Shown here piece by piece: positions 24,201-33,943 of a DNA stretch of 64,000 nt (position 1 is the stretch's first letter; every line of letters starts with the position of its first letter). The DNA is from Dysidea avara (Eukaryota; Porifera; Demospongiae; Dictyoceratida; Dysideidae): positions 64,793,774 to 64,857,773 of the forward strand of contig NC_089272.1 of NCBI RefSeq assembly GCF_963678975.1, written 5' to 3'. A model generated the notes under the pieces. That model saw only the letters and a program-made list of their open reading frames with translations, ran no database searches and was not told where the DNA came from. The position numbers and the translations under genes were made by a program.

Positions 24201-26923
24201 CACTGGATATTAGAAACACTAGACTATCACGACCAGCTGCACAATCAGTAAGAAGTGTACTAGTGTAAGTGTTGTAGTGAGCTATGATGTTGTGTGTAGC
24301 TTGTGGATAGTATGGGTGAGGTAGGGGTGGTGAATTGTCTAGCTACTGATGCCACTTATTCCAGAGATGCTCAACCTAGCCATCTTAAGATCCAACCATT
24401 GAAAGGAAGGGTAAGTGATGATGGGGTGTGGCACTGTCTGTTTTGTAAGTGACTGATTATTGGGAATTATGATGTTTGTGGTTGCTTTGTGATTGTTATG
24501 GTAAATTTAAAACTGGTCATGTGTTTGAAGTAAGTTCAGTAAGTTAAAGAACAATGTATAGCACCTAAACTTGTTTGGCTTCCTGCACCCAAGACAATAT
24601 TATTCCTTCTGTGCTCCCAATAACAAGTAGCAGCATTGTCTGTGAACATACAAACTTGTTGTCTCCAGCATTTACTATCAGCTCAGAGGTCAGTAGATGT
24701 GATGACCTCACTACCAGCTCCTGAACAATCTGCTCAAATGTTAGTAATTGAAGTAGGCAAGCAAGAGATGAAGAAGAGAAAAGGATCAATGACTGATCTC
24801 TTCCGTAGATTATCACGATCTGGCAGTAGACAACGTCTGTTTAGTCGTAAAGGTCAGTGGACTATCATCTCATTGTGTTGTGTTTATATTGTCATGACAA
24901 CATTAGCTAGTTCCAGTAAAATAGCTAGTAACACAGGAAGACAACTGAACTCTTTACCAGAAGAAACTGACTCCAACACTTATACTGTATCATCTGGAGG
25001 GAAGAGATCAATGAAGAAGGTAAATAACAAACAGTTCATACCATATAAGGGGAAGTGGAATACATTCAATGAACACAGTGTAACAGCTGGTCCAGTCTGT
25101 TGTCAGAATTATACTTGACCTTATCACAATGTAAGCCACTACTATTAATCACCAGTGACCCTAAGGTCACGGACTACACCTAGCTGTTATATTAGATTAT
25201 CTCAATCTTGACCAGTGCAGGAGCAAGAGAGTGACACACAGGCACTTACTGTAGGTTGATCTGTGAACGTGGTCAAATTCTAAGTCAAAGGTCAAGGCCA
25301 CTATATTCGTGCCAAGTCAACAGTCAAGGGTAAAAATCAAAAAGTACTGAAATATCATTGCTAAGTCACAGGTAAAAGATTTAAAAGGCTCTTAGACAGC
25401 AAAATTTTGGCTGGTCAAGACTGACCACAGCCACAAATCTACCTATAGCATGTACCCCCTTGTAGGAGTTAAAGCCCTCCTGAAAAACCTTCCCTTCTCT
25501 TTTTACTTAGATACTTGTAAGTATAGCTAATGAAACTCTTCATCTTGCTGTGGTCTACGATACCTCTAGGCTCTTAAATAATATGCAAGCAGTTATAGTA
25601 GTAGTATCCTGTAGTTTATATCTCAATAGATCCCTGTCTCTGAGACAATACAACAAATTACATGCCTGTAACATTGGTAACCCATGCACATGGGCATTTA
25701 ACTGGACAGCAAGTGCTGTACTAATTACATAGTGGTGTAATGGGCTTGTTAACACTACTCAATGCTACATTTCTCATGTCACTGCTGGAAGTAGTAGTTT
25801 TTCTACTGATACAGTCTTTCCCTAAAAAACTCTCAAGGTACAAGAATGAACTGTGATCTAGACGTCAAAACACAGGGTTCCATGAAATTTAGAACCCTTC
25901 ACGATCTGTAGTAGTACCCTTGTTTGCTCAGATGTCACAACACAGGACCTTTTGGCCTACTAAATTTTATTAAAACCCTATGTTTTAATGTCTAACTATT
26001 ATTTAGCAATCTTTTAAAGAGCTCAAATGATTTTGACTTGTTTCTAGTTTTGCAAAAATACTGACCCATCACATTCATAAAACATAATTTGCCATAAAGA
26101 AAGACCCAGGTATGTACCCTATAGGCATACCAGCTCTACCTCATACAAGTGTTATTAATACTTGAAAACGTCATTGTTATCACACTATAGTCACGTGGCT
26201 CTATCATCCAGTCCCCTACTACTGAGACAATGGAACTACACACACTAGTTGAAGAAGATGAGAACATTGATGAACTGCCTCAGGAGGAAGAGACTCAGTA
26301 CTTTACCAGTGTAGAGGATCATGTGATCAATGACACACCTATTGATCATGTTATCAATGACACACCTATTGATCATGTTATCAATGACACGCCTACTGAT
26401 CATGTGATCCATGACACACGCATACAATGGACATTACCAGATGATCAACAAATCACCCAAACTGAACATGAGGCATCAAATAGAAACAGTATACGAGATA
26501 GTTTCTTGTCAGACAACACAACAAGTAGTAATAGAATATCAGCATTTGATGTGAGTACATGAGCTCATGTGATACACTGTTATAAGGTATAGTAGGAAAC
26601 ATGATGTGATTAGTGAGAGCACTTTCCAAACTTTCTGGCTACATGGTATTAGGTTGGCTGAACACTGCTCTCGTTTACCAAATTTACTCAAACTTCTCTA
26701 CCACCAAGCATTCCTGCTAACTATACAGTGACTGTGCCCTTACTGTGTATTGTGTTGCTAATAGATACCACATCAAGGCAGTTTGTCCAGTATCACTAAG
26801 GATAGACCACGCCCACCCAAACAGAGGAGACGTCCACTCCGTACACCATCAGAACGTAGTGAAGAAAGTAGGAGTTCTCTATGGAGTGGATCATTACAAC
26901 AGAGAACATCCATCAGGTACTGA
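18249..26923 (+). CDS. RI-type leucine-rich-repeat protein with basic disordered C-terminus
   Basis: Exons: 18249-18503, 18554-18619, 19360-19484, 20258-20420, 22840-23416, 23937-24264, 24365-24410, 24669-24852, 24907-25019, 26212-26550, 26765-26923 (784 residues, all phases fit). It starts MGVANS, a candidate N-myristoylation signal. Repeats of the NNxIxDEGAxxLAxxLxxNxTL ribonuclease-inhibitor type fill about residues 20-270 and 385-510, interrupted by a Ser/Ala/His-rich insert with SHDL repeats. A basic stretch (KKRKGSMTDLFRRLSRSGSR), a three-and-a-half-fold NDTPIDHVI repeat and an RPRPPKQRRRP tail follow. LRRs of this type bind proteins; there is no NACHT or death domain. The final exon either stops at TGA 26921 or splices at 26917 into the phosphatase exons downstream. 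I cannot name an orthologue. Confidence 0.85.
18695..19076. repeat. 382-bp mariner-like MITE, copy 1
   Basis: TIRs of about 30 bp (tagtatgttcacgttgagct / agctcaatgcggacgtacta) are flanked by TA. It is nearly collinear with 35938-36321. It lies in intron 2 of the LRR gene and is non-coding. Confidence 0.85.
20523..21080. repeat. 18-bp minisatellite, 31 copies
   Basis: Exactly 31 units of gagttcttcatagtagt plus a or g. The last base divides the array into blocks: 10 units with a, 14 with g, 6 with a, 1 with g. It lies in intron 4 of the LRR gene. Long frames on both strands (MKNSTT and EFFIVV repeats) are artefacts of the 18-base period. Confidence 0.96.
21081..22839. other. Remainder of LRR intron 4
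   Basis: A/T-rich sequence with no supported exon. A phrase actctaatagaacagtcaaa at 22557 belongs to a short motif dispersed across the window. Confidence 0.5.
23488..23785. repeat. 33-bp minisatellite
   Basis: About eight to nine imperfect copies of actgtccccagtagctatgg plus cccgtacaaacac in intron 5 of the LRR gene. Cys-rich frames on the minus strand are repeat artefacts. Confidence 0.92.
25020..26211. other. LRR intron 9, no feature recognised
   Basis: 1.2 kb between two LRR-gene exons. I see no repeat family shared with the rest of the window and no supported exon. Confidence 0.4.
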
Positions 26924-27928
26924 CATGTGATGTATTTGTTGTTGTGAGGTCATTATTACTTTATTGGGTCCACTTAATTTGCTAGAAGGTCTAAGATGGC
27001 TAAAGTATTAGAAGTGTCAATACAAAGTTTTACTCTGAGTGCAGGTCACACGGTTTTTTGATTTTAAACGTAGTACTTGAGTGATTGTTGTGCTAGAATG
27101 TCCACCAATATTGCCTGACTGCTGTATTCTCACTCAAATTGTCACTCACAGTAATAATGGTACAATAATAGATGTTGATTACAAAATAGTAGTGTGTATT
27201 TCATTGTTGTCAGTTTTCCAGTTATAATTGGAAGTCAAAAAGGATTTCCTGCCACCACTGGGAATCCCCCTGATATTTATAGTTGTAACGCGGCCACGAG
27301 TGATCTGTCTGCCAGATATGCCTGCCCAAAGCACGAGAGCCGCAGGCCCAAGGGCAGAGGGTGGACATATCATGCAAACCACAAGTGCCCATGTTATAAC
27401 TATCATGTAACACTTTTATTGCAAGCTAATGGCCTGGCAGGTGATTAACCACCCTTGCCAATACGAGTGTAACCTCTCGATTCATTGTATGTACATGCCT
27501 GAATGATTCAATTATGGCTAGGCAGCAGGTAATGTTGGTTGTAAGAAATGGACAGGTCCTGAAGATATCACAGAAAAGTTGAGTTTTTTTTTAATCGTGG
27601 GAATATACAAGTGTTCAAATGCTATCAAGTTATTTAAAGACTAATTACAACATAATACTAAAGGAGTAAGCTTTGTTGCATGTTATCTGTAATGTGGGTA
27701 TGGTGTGTATTTGAAGACGTACCAAAACGCTTGTGTATGCACACTAAGACTAGTTTTCAAGTGATGTTTCCCAACTTGTAGAATAGCAAGGATGCTGAAA
27801 CGTCTCCATCTGAGTGCTTCTTCTCGCCAAACTCACTTGTGATAATAGTCACGTGAGCATTAATTTATTCCCATAATCAATTTCAGTCCGAGCTTTTATA
27901 AAACAAACTGGGTGCTACTGCTACCTCG
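26924..27928. other. Gap between LRR and phosphatase exons, 5' part
   Basis: No supported exon. Overlapping open frames on both strands at 27,180-27,450 lack splice context or domain similarity. This may be intergenic, or intron of an LRR-phosphatase gene. Confidence 0.4.
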
Positions 27929-28150
27929 TGATAATGCCCTGACCACAGGCAATATACAGATAATGTCCTGACCACAGAGAAATACACAGGTAATGCCCTG
28001 ACCACAGGCAATATACAGATAATGTCCTGACCACAGGGTAATACACAGATAATGCCCTGACCACAGGGCATTACACAGATAATGCAGGTATTATACAGAT
28101 AATGCCCTAACCACAGGCAATATACAGATAGTGTCCTGACCACAGGGTAA
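27929..28150. repeat. 30-bp minisatellite
   Basis: About seven copies of ataatgccctgaccacaggg plus taatacacag and variants. One more copy lies at 33457-33486, immediately beyond the other end of the 28250-33454 transposon. Confidence 0.9.
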
Positions 28151-28157
28151 GTATAGG

Positions 28158-28244
28158 TAAGACATGCATTGCTAGGATTCTTCAGTGGTGCATCATTCCT
28201 GAGGGGTGTTTGTCCACTGAAGAATCCTAGCAATGCATGTCTTA
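28158..28244. repeat. 87-bp perfect hairpin
   Basis: Perfect 31-base arms (taagacatgcattgctagga and on) surround a 25-base loop. It sits between the 30-bp minisatellite and the end of the recombinase-bearing element. Confidence 0.9.
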
Positions 28245-30050
28245 GTAATTTAGACAATGGCCTGTGGTGCTGGAATTTTGTTATGAACCCACAAAGTATG
28301 CAATTTGTTTGTAGAAGTTTGTGGCTAGGTGTCTTACTAGGTTCCACCTGTTTACAGGTGTCTTGCTAGAATTAGAACATGGCATGCATAGTATGCTTTG
28401 ATCTTTGATATTAAATGAGGTTTCTAATATCACTAAGAAACCTGGTAGGAGGTTTCTAACTAACTTTATTAGAAACCTGCAGACAATTGATAAAGCTCAC
28501 CATGCAAGGGTATTCAATTTGTATTTAAAACCTAGGTCATGGTGTGTTAGATGTGATTGTGGGTTCTAATGAAAATGTAAAAAAAGGTACAAGAATCACT
28601 GTAGACAAACGTGCCCATTCATACATGACACATCAGTGATGATAGTTAATGTTAATGGTACAATTAGTTGTACCAACAAGGTTAATCCCTGAAGCCATGT
28701 TCTCTTGATTTTCAGTCTTGTCTGGCTTGTCATGCTGCTTAACCTTCTCATCTGGTGATACTTTCAAATCTTGATCCTTAGTGGTAGTAACTGTACCATT
28801 TAGCACATCTGATGTTACAGTCCGCAATTTCTCACCAACCCGCTTATAAGCCCTCACAGCATTAGATGAGTGCCCCGTCCTTTGCATAATAAGTTGCTCA
28901 TCTACTTTGGCTTCAAACAATCTGGTTGCATTTGTGGCGCGAAGTGAGTGGTTGGTAAACTTTCCCTCAATTCCTGCTGCTACACACAATCTGCGAACAG
29001 TTTGCTGTAATGAATTATGCCCAATAGGTATTTTGTGATACCAACATTGTTCAGTTGGTTTAGCAAGTGGCTTTAGATAAAGTGCTCCATCTGGACGATC
29101 TTCTGGACACTTTGACATGTATAACTTGTAGAGCCTGACTAAACAACGTTCTGGATTATCATCATTAGCATACTGAACCACTTGCTTTTGCTCCCGCCTG
29201 CGGTGTACAAGACCTCCTTGATTTGCTTTAGACACGTCTTCTGTGTACATTACATAAGCCCATCCATTAGTAGGTTCAAACAGCTGGATCTGTGAGGGAT
29301 AATACCTCAATCTTCTATGCTCCACACCACTTCATAATGCAAAGTAAAAACCTATATAATATATCAATGTGTTTAGTAGCTGTTGTGGATGTTTATCTCC
29401 AAGTAACCCCTGTTTCCACAAAGTATCTTCATGCTCCTCAGTAAGTATTTCAGCTTTTTTCACTTGATAATTGCCAGTAGATTTCAGTTCTTTCATGCGT
29501 GCATCTAAAGTAGCACGAAACTGACAAAACATAGGATCGGCTAGTATATTTACATCAGCTCTATCTACTTCTCTTAACAAACGTAATAGTGCACAGCATA
29601 TCTGATAAAGAGTATCAGGTGAGTATGGCCTACCATCTTTTCGCCTCACTTCAAGTACGAACTTCCCTAACCAAAAATTCATAGCTTGTTTCGACATTTT
29701 ACAGAAATCCTCAAGTAGCTTGTGCTCCTTTTCCTCAGGCTCAACACATGAACACTGCAAACGATATTGAACCCACTCACGCCATATATTCCCCACCCAT
29801 TTGTTCTGGTCTTGTGTTTTGACTGGTATTCCACTTTTCCTTGCTTCCTCAACTTCCTTGGATGTTTTTGGTGACCCATATCGTACACTACCTCTATTAA
29901 CCACTCCACTAGTCTCGCTAACAGTTTCATTTTTACTACCTTCCTCAAACAATGTTGGTTGAGGTCCACCATCAGTCAGGTGACGCAGCAGAGATTGTTT
30001 ACCTTCGAACTGCTGTGATGCAAGAAGAAGAATGTCATCACTTACATCAG

Positions 30051-31550
30051 CTCAATCGCCTTAAACCAAACAAATCATGTGGTCCAGATAAATGCCACCC
30101 ACAAGTGCTGAAAAATGTAAAAGATGGACTTATTGTACCACTCTATTACCTTTACAACAAATCCTTAGAAGAAGCAACCTTGCCATTAAGCTGGAAAGAA
30201 GCTACAATAACACCAATATTTAAAAAAGGTGACAGGAAGCTCCCAAACAATTATCGCCCTATTAGTCTAACTGCCATCTTCTGCAGACTTTTAGAAGCCA
30301 TCATCAGGGACAAGATAATGTCATATTTTGCATCTAATAATTTCTTTAGTAATGAACAGTTTGGGTTTAGAAGCAAAAGATCCTGTGAAGCCCAATTGTT
30401 GACAATTATGGAACATTGGAGTAGAGTTATTGAAGATGGTACAAGTATTGATGTAATCTATTTAGATTTTCAAAAAGCATTTGACAAGGTGCCACACAGA
30501 CGTTTAATGACTAAATTGAAAGCTTATGGGATTCAAGGTAATGTGCTTAATTGGTTAGAAAATTTTTTGTCAAACAGAAAACAGAGAGTCTCAGTTCGTG
30601 GATCTTATTCTGACTGGACTGATGTAATTAGTGGCGTCCCACAAGGTAGTGTTTTAGGACCTACCCTTTTCATCATATATGTTAATGACTTGCCAGATGC
30701 TTTACTAAGTTTCTCAGGTCTGTTTGCTGATGATACCAAATTATATCGTCCTATCACCTCACCTGTTGATACTGATCTGTTGCAACAGGATTTAAACTTT
30801 GTGCTTGAGTGGTGTGGTACTTGGTTGTCATTTCTAAACTTCCCTAAGTGTAAGCATATGAGTATTGGCCCAAAATCTACATCCAGGCAGTATTACTTTT
30901 ACATAAACAATGATGCACACCCTATTAGTACTGTTCAAGAGGAGAAAGATTTGGGTGTCACATTTGATGAAAACTTACATTTCAACACGCACATTAATCG
31001 AATAATACACAAAGCCAACAATGTGTTAGGCACCATTAAACGAAACTTTAATTCCAGAGATCCTGTTGTAATACAATTACTGTACACCACACTTGTAAGA
31101 CCAATTCTAGACTATGCCTCTACCATATGGAATCCTCATCATTTGGGAAACATCCGTGAGCTGGAAAATATTCAAAGAAGAGCCACGAAGTTGATACCTA
31201 CCCTTCACAACTTACCCTATTCTGACAGACTACAAAGCCTCAATTTACCTAGTTTATCTTACCGTCGAAATCGTATGGACTTAATTATGACATATAAAAT
31301 TTTGAATGGAGCAGTATTAGTAGATAAAGAATATTTTTTTACAATGAACACCAGTTACAGTACTAGATCTAATGGATTTAAGATTTATAAGAAATTTAAT
31401 AAGACTTCAACACGACGCTTTGCCTTTTCACAGAGAATAATTAATAACTGGAATTCCTTACCCTATGAAATTGCCACTTCTCCCAATGTACTAAGTTTTA
31501 AGACTAATTTAGATCATTTTTTGTATAATCAACGTTTTTCATTTGTATGA
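30051..31550 (+). CDS. 5'-truncated non-LTR retrotransposon reverse transcriptase
   Basis: Copies LINE RNA at the target site, by family. The open frame shows KSCGPDKCHPQVLK, WKEATITPIFKKGDR, NYRPISLT, DVIYLDFQKAFDKVPH (catalytic D), SGVPQGSVLGPTLF and GLFADDTKLY (FADD, catalytic). A C-terminal thumb and the TIWNPHHLGN and IQRRATKLI motifs of jockey/CR1/L2-like elements follow. No endonuclease or ORF1 is present: the frame starts inside the RT and runs without break upstream only into antisense recombinase sequence. The intact 500-codon frame suggests a fairly recent insertion. It cannot be autonomous because the 5' end is gone. Confidence 0.93.
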   Translation, partial: LNRLKPNKSCGPDKCHPQVLKNVKDGLIVPLYYLYNKSLEEATLPLSWKEATITPIFKKGDRKLPNNYRPISLTAIFCRLLEAIIRDKIMSYFASNNFFSNEQFGFRSKRSCEAQLLTIMEHWSRVIEDGTSIDVIYLDFQKAFDKVPHRRLMTKLKAYGIQGNVLNWLENFLSNRKQRVSVRGSYSDWTDVISGVPQGSVLGPTLFIIYVNDLPDALLSFSGLFADDTKLYRPITSPVDTDLLQQDLNFVLEWCGTWLSFLNFPKCKHMSIGPKSTSRQYYFYINNDAHPISTVQEEKDLGVTFDENLHFNTHINRIIHKANNVLGTIKRNFNSRDPVVIQLLYTTLVRPILDYASTIWNPHHLGNIRELENIQRRATKLIPTLHNLPYSDRLQSLNLPSLSYRRNRMDLIMTYKILNGAVLVDKEYFFTMNTSYSTRSNGFKIYKKFNKTSTRRFAFSQRIINNWNSLPYEIATSPNVLSFKTNLDHFLYNQRFSFV

Positions 31551-32764
31551 TTTAATTGAGATTGGTTTTATAAGACTCTGTCTTCTTTTTGACCAATTAT
31601 TATATAACCAAGTACTAAGAATAATACGAAACGCGGTTAAAATTACGTAATAAATAAATAAATAAATAAATAATTAAATAAATAAATAATTAAATAATTA
31701 ATAATTAATGTTTGAGAAAACTACGAGGCCTAGAGACATGAACTAACCGGGGATAGATTCGCCTGTGAATGAAGGCACAAACGTATAATCGTCGCTCCTG
31801 TTTGTGCTGATGACTTGACCATACGTGTAATTCTATATAACGCCCAGTACCACACCCTTGCTTAATTACTTACATATTGCGCGAAGAAGATTAGTGATGC
31901 CCGTGCAGGAGAGCCAGAAGCCACTTGTGTAAACAAGAAGATTACAGAAGCCACTTGTGTAAACAAGAAGATTACAAGTAAGTTTTTATGTTTGTAACAT
32001 CTCAAGTCTCCATGCCAGCTGCCAGTGGATTCACTGATTCATGTAAATAAACAATACAAGAAAACATTAAACTGACATATGCCACGCTCTTTACAATAAG
32101 CTTACAGTTACATATAAAATACAAGTAAACAATTTTGTCTTGTGCAGCTGGCATGGCGAACTTTCTTTGTGTTGGTGTCAGGCAATTCAATACGTGCTTA
32201 ATCTTTTTTGCCTTCACCTGGCGTAGCTACTAGGCTCTAGTGGCTTGGCTGTCTTCCTTTATCTGGTTCATCTGGCTTGCATACGCCTACAGCATTGTAT
32301 AGCTATCTCCTGAAAGTTGTGTATGCATAACTATGGTGTGTCACCCATCACTGTGCCATTGCTACATCACTGATGAACCTTACTTAGCTCTAGTTGATGT
32401 TGATATGCATTGCTGTATATTGGCTAATAATTTTTATCTGCATGGTGATGTTGCCTATAATGTATTGCTGCATACAATACTGCAATAATGTATAGTTCTC
32501 TCCTGTATGTTTTGTATACATATACTTTGTACACATCACTGTGCCATTTATACCACACCAATGATGTACTGGCACTTAGCTACTGGTGGCCTTTAGTTAC
32601 GATGCCACTATAGTGTTATATCTGTCACTACTGTGACATATTGAGTTGATTTGGGGATAATGCATTCACCACCTAATAGCCTCACCGGGGGGCTGTCACG
32701 TTGGTGTATGTACTTGGTTATATGTGACGCGGTCCTAGTACATAATAATAATAATAATAATAAT
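31551..32764 (+). mobile_element. LINE 3' region or second short retroelement with (TAA)n tail
   Basis: After the RT stop comes a (TAAA)n run (31648-31700), then 1.06 kb with a 30-bp duplication (agaagccacttgtgtaaaca..., twice at 31916-31975), then gggggctgtcacgttggtgt and a (TAA)n tail at 32740-32762, directly abutting recombinase coding sequence. Either the LINE has a long 3' UTR with an internal A-rich tract, or a second element landed in its tail. Confidence 0.55.
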
Positions 32765-33943
32765 CAGTAACTTGATCGGGAAATTCTTCCTTAGTAAATT
32801 CTACAGACGAACAGTTGTTCAACTCTCGCTCAAACTGCTGTGATGCAAGCAGAAGGAAGTCGTCGGCTACGCGGTCAGGAAACAGTTCCTTAGCCACTTG
32901 TGAGTAAATTATCGACGTCTTCTTGACTTCAACATCTGTGCAGTTAAACTTTTCACAGTTAATAACCATGCAACAGAATGCTTACTTGTATTCTGCTGGC
33001 TCACAAAAGTTCGCACCTTGGTTCGCACCTTGGTTCGCACCTCAACATCAGTTTCACCATCGCTGCTAGATTCAGATTCACTTTCCCAAGGTTCTCCCAA
33101 CCCGAGTTTAAATCGTTTAGGGCATTTCCAACCTGGAGGAGGCTTCATAGGTTGAAACGGCTTGAACTTCAACTGTCCCGCCATTTTGAAAATAACTACG
33201 ATTTCAAAACGTTTATCACACCCACAATCATAAGCAGATCACCGTCACAAGGTTTTAAATACATTTTGCAATGTTAATAAACCGAGCCATGTTCTAAGTC
33301 GGTTAGGAACCACGCCCTCCGCTCTTCGTGTTTTAGAAACCTCGCTTCGCTCGGTTTCTAAAGCCACGAAGAGCCTCAGTCTAGGTTCCTAACCTATACT
33401 AAAACCCTGCATACTTTGCTAATATCAAAGCATTCTTGACATGCCATTGTCTAATACACAGATAATGCCCTGACCACAGGGTAATATCAGATATGCATAC
33501 CCAAAAGTTTCTTTGAACTGCCCACACAGTGTTACATTTTTCTATAAACCTATTGATGTCATGACTCACCCTGGGCTGTGGACAACAGCAGTTTACTGAG
33601 GCTTAAAATGATATATTATGGAACAATCAAATCTCCTATAGGAATCCTTGGGGACATAATGGGAATTTCACCAGCTAGTTTGTCTCAATACTGAGAGAAT
33701 TTGACATCAGTGGGACATGATAATGATAAGTGTATTACTCACTTAACATTGCTGGTAGCATCTAAAACCACTTTCTTGTTTCTATACTGGCACTCTGATT
33801 ATAAATATCTAGGTACGTATTTCTTGTATACTGAGGTCGTTATCTATCCAGTTTAGTTGAGTATTAATTAGCCATCATAATTATCTAGCTGGAGTGTAAT
33901 GTAGTCAGTGAGATTATTAATAGCTGTTAATATCTTATTGTAG

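Larger units (their letters stand above)
28633..33184 (-). pseudogene. Broken tyrosine recombinase (DUF3504/Crypton type)
   Basis: A DNA strand-transferase of the phage-integrase fold, by family. The N-terminal part (MAGQLKFKPFQ start at 33184, acidic linker, a tandem VADDFLLLASQQFE motif) lies at about 32765-33184, with a probable intron. The gene resumes left of the LINE from about 30045 to 28633. Visible features: NKWVGNIWREW, FVLEVRRKDGRPYSPDTLYQ, HSLRATNATRLFE, RTGHSSNAVRAYKR (the H-R-GH-Y catalytic set). At 29332-29334 a TGA replaces the expected first catalytic Arg in FAL-x-SGVEHRRLR. With the LINE insertion this copy is dead. It resembles the domain of QRICH1/ZMYM2-type proteins. Confidence 0.85.
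28250..33454 (-). mobile_element. 5.2-kb Crypton-like element with inverted ends, split by a LINE
   Basis: The left end ttagacaatggcctgt and the right end acatgccattgtctaa are inverted copies (15 of 16). Weaker inverted similarity continues inward for about 200 bases (tatgctttgat, aaacc/ggttt, gtatttaaaacct). Inside on the minus strand is a DUF3504/Crypton-type tyrosine recombinase gene; the + strand LINE at about 30051-32764 interrupts it. The same minisatellite unit lies on both flanks, so the element entered that locus. Cryptons are generally described without TIRs, so either the ends or the classification deserves checking. Confidence 0.65.

Noticed and set aside
27179..27450. Overlapping open frames on both strands as a gene
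   Set aside because: No splice sites, domain similarity or codon pattern favouring either strand.
29952..30050. Upstream part of the reverse transcriptase frame as LINE coding
   Set aside because: This stretch is antisense recombinase coding (LASQQFE, then TLFEEGS), so the open frame there is accidental.
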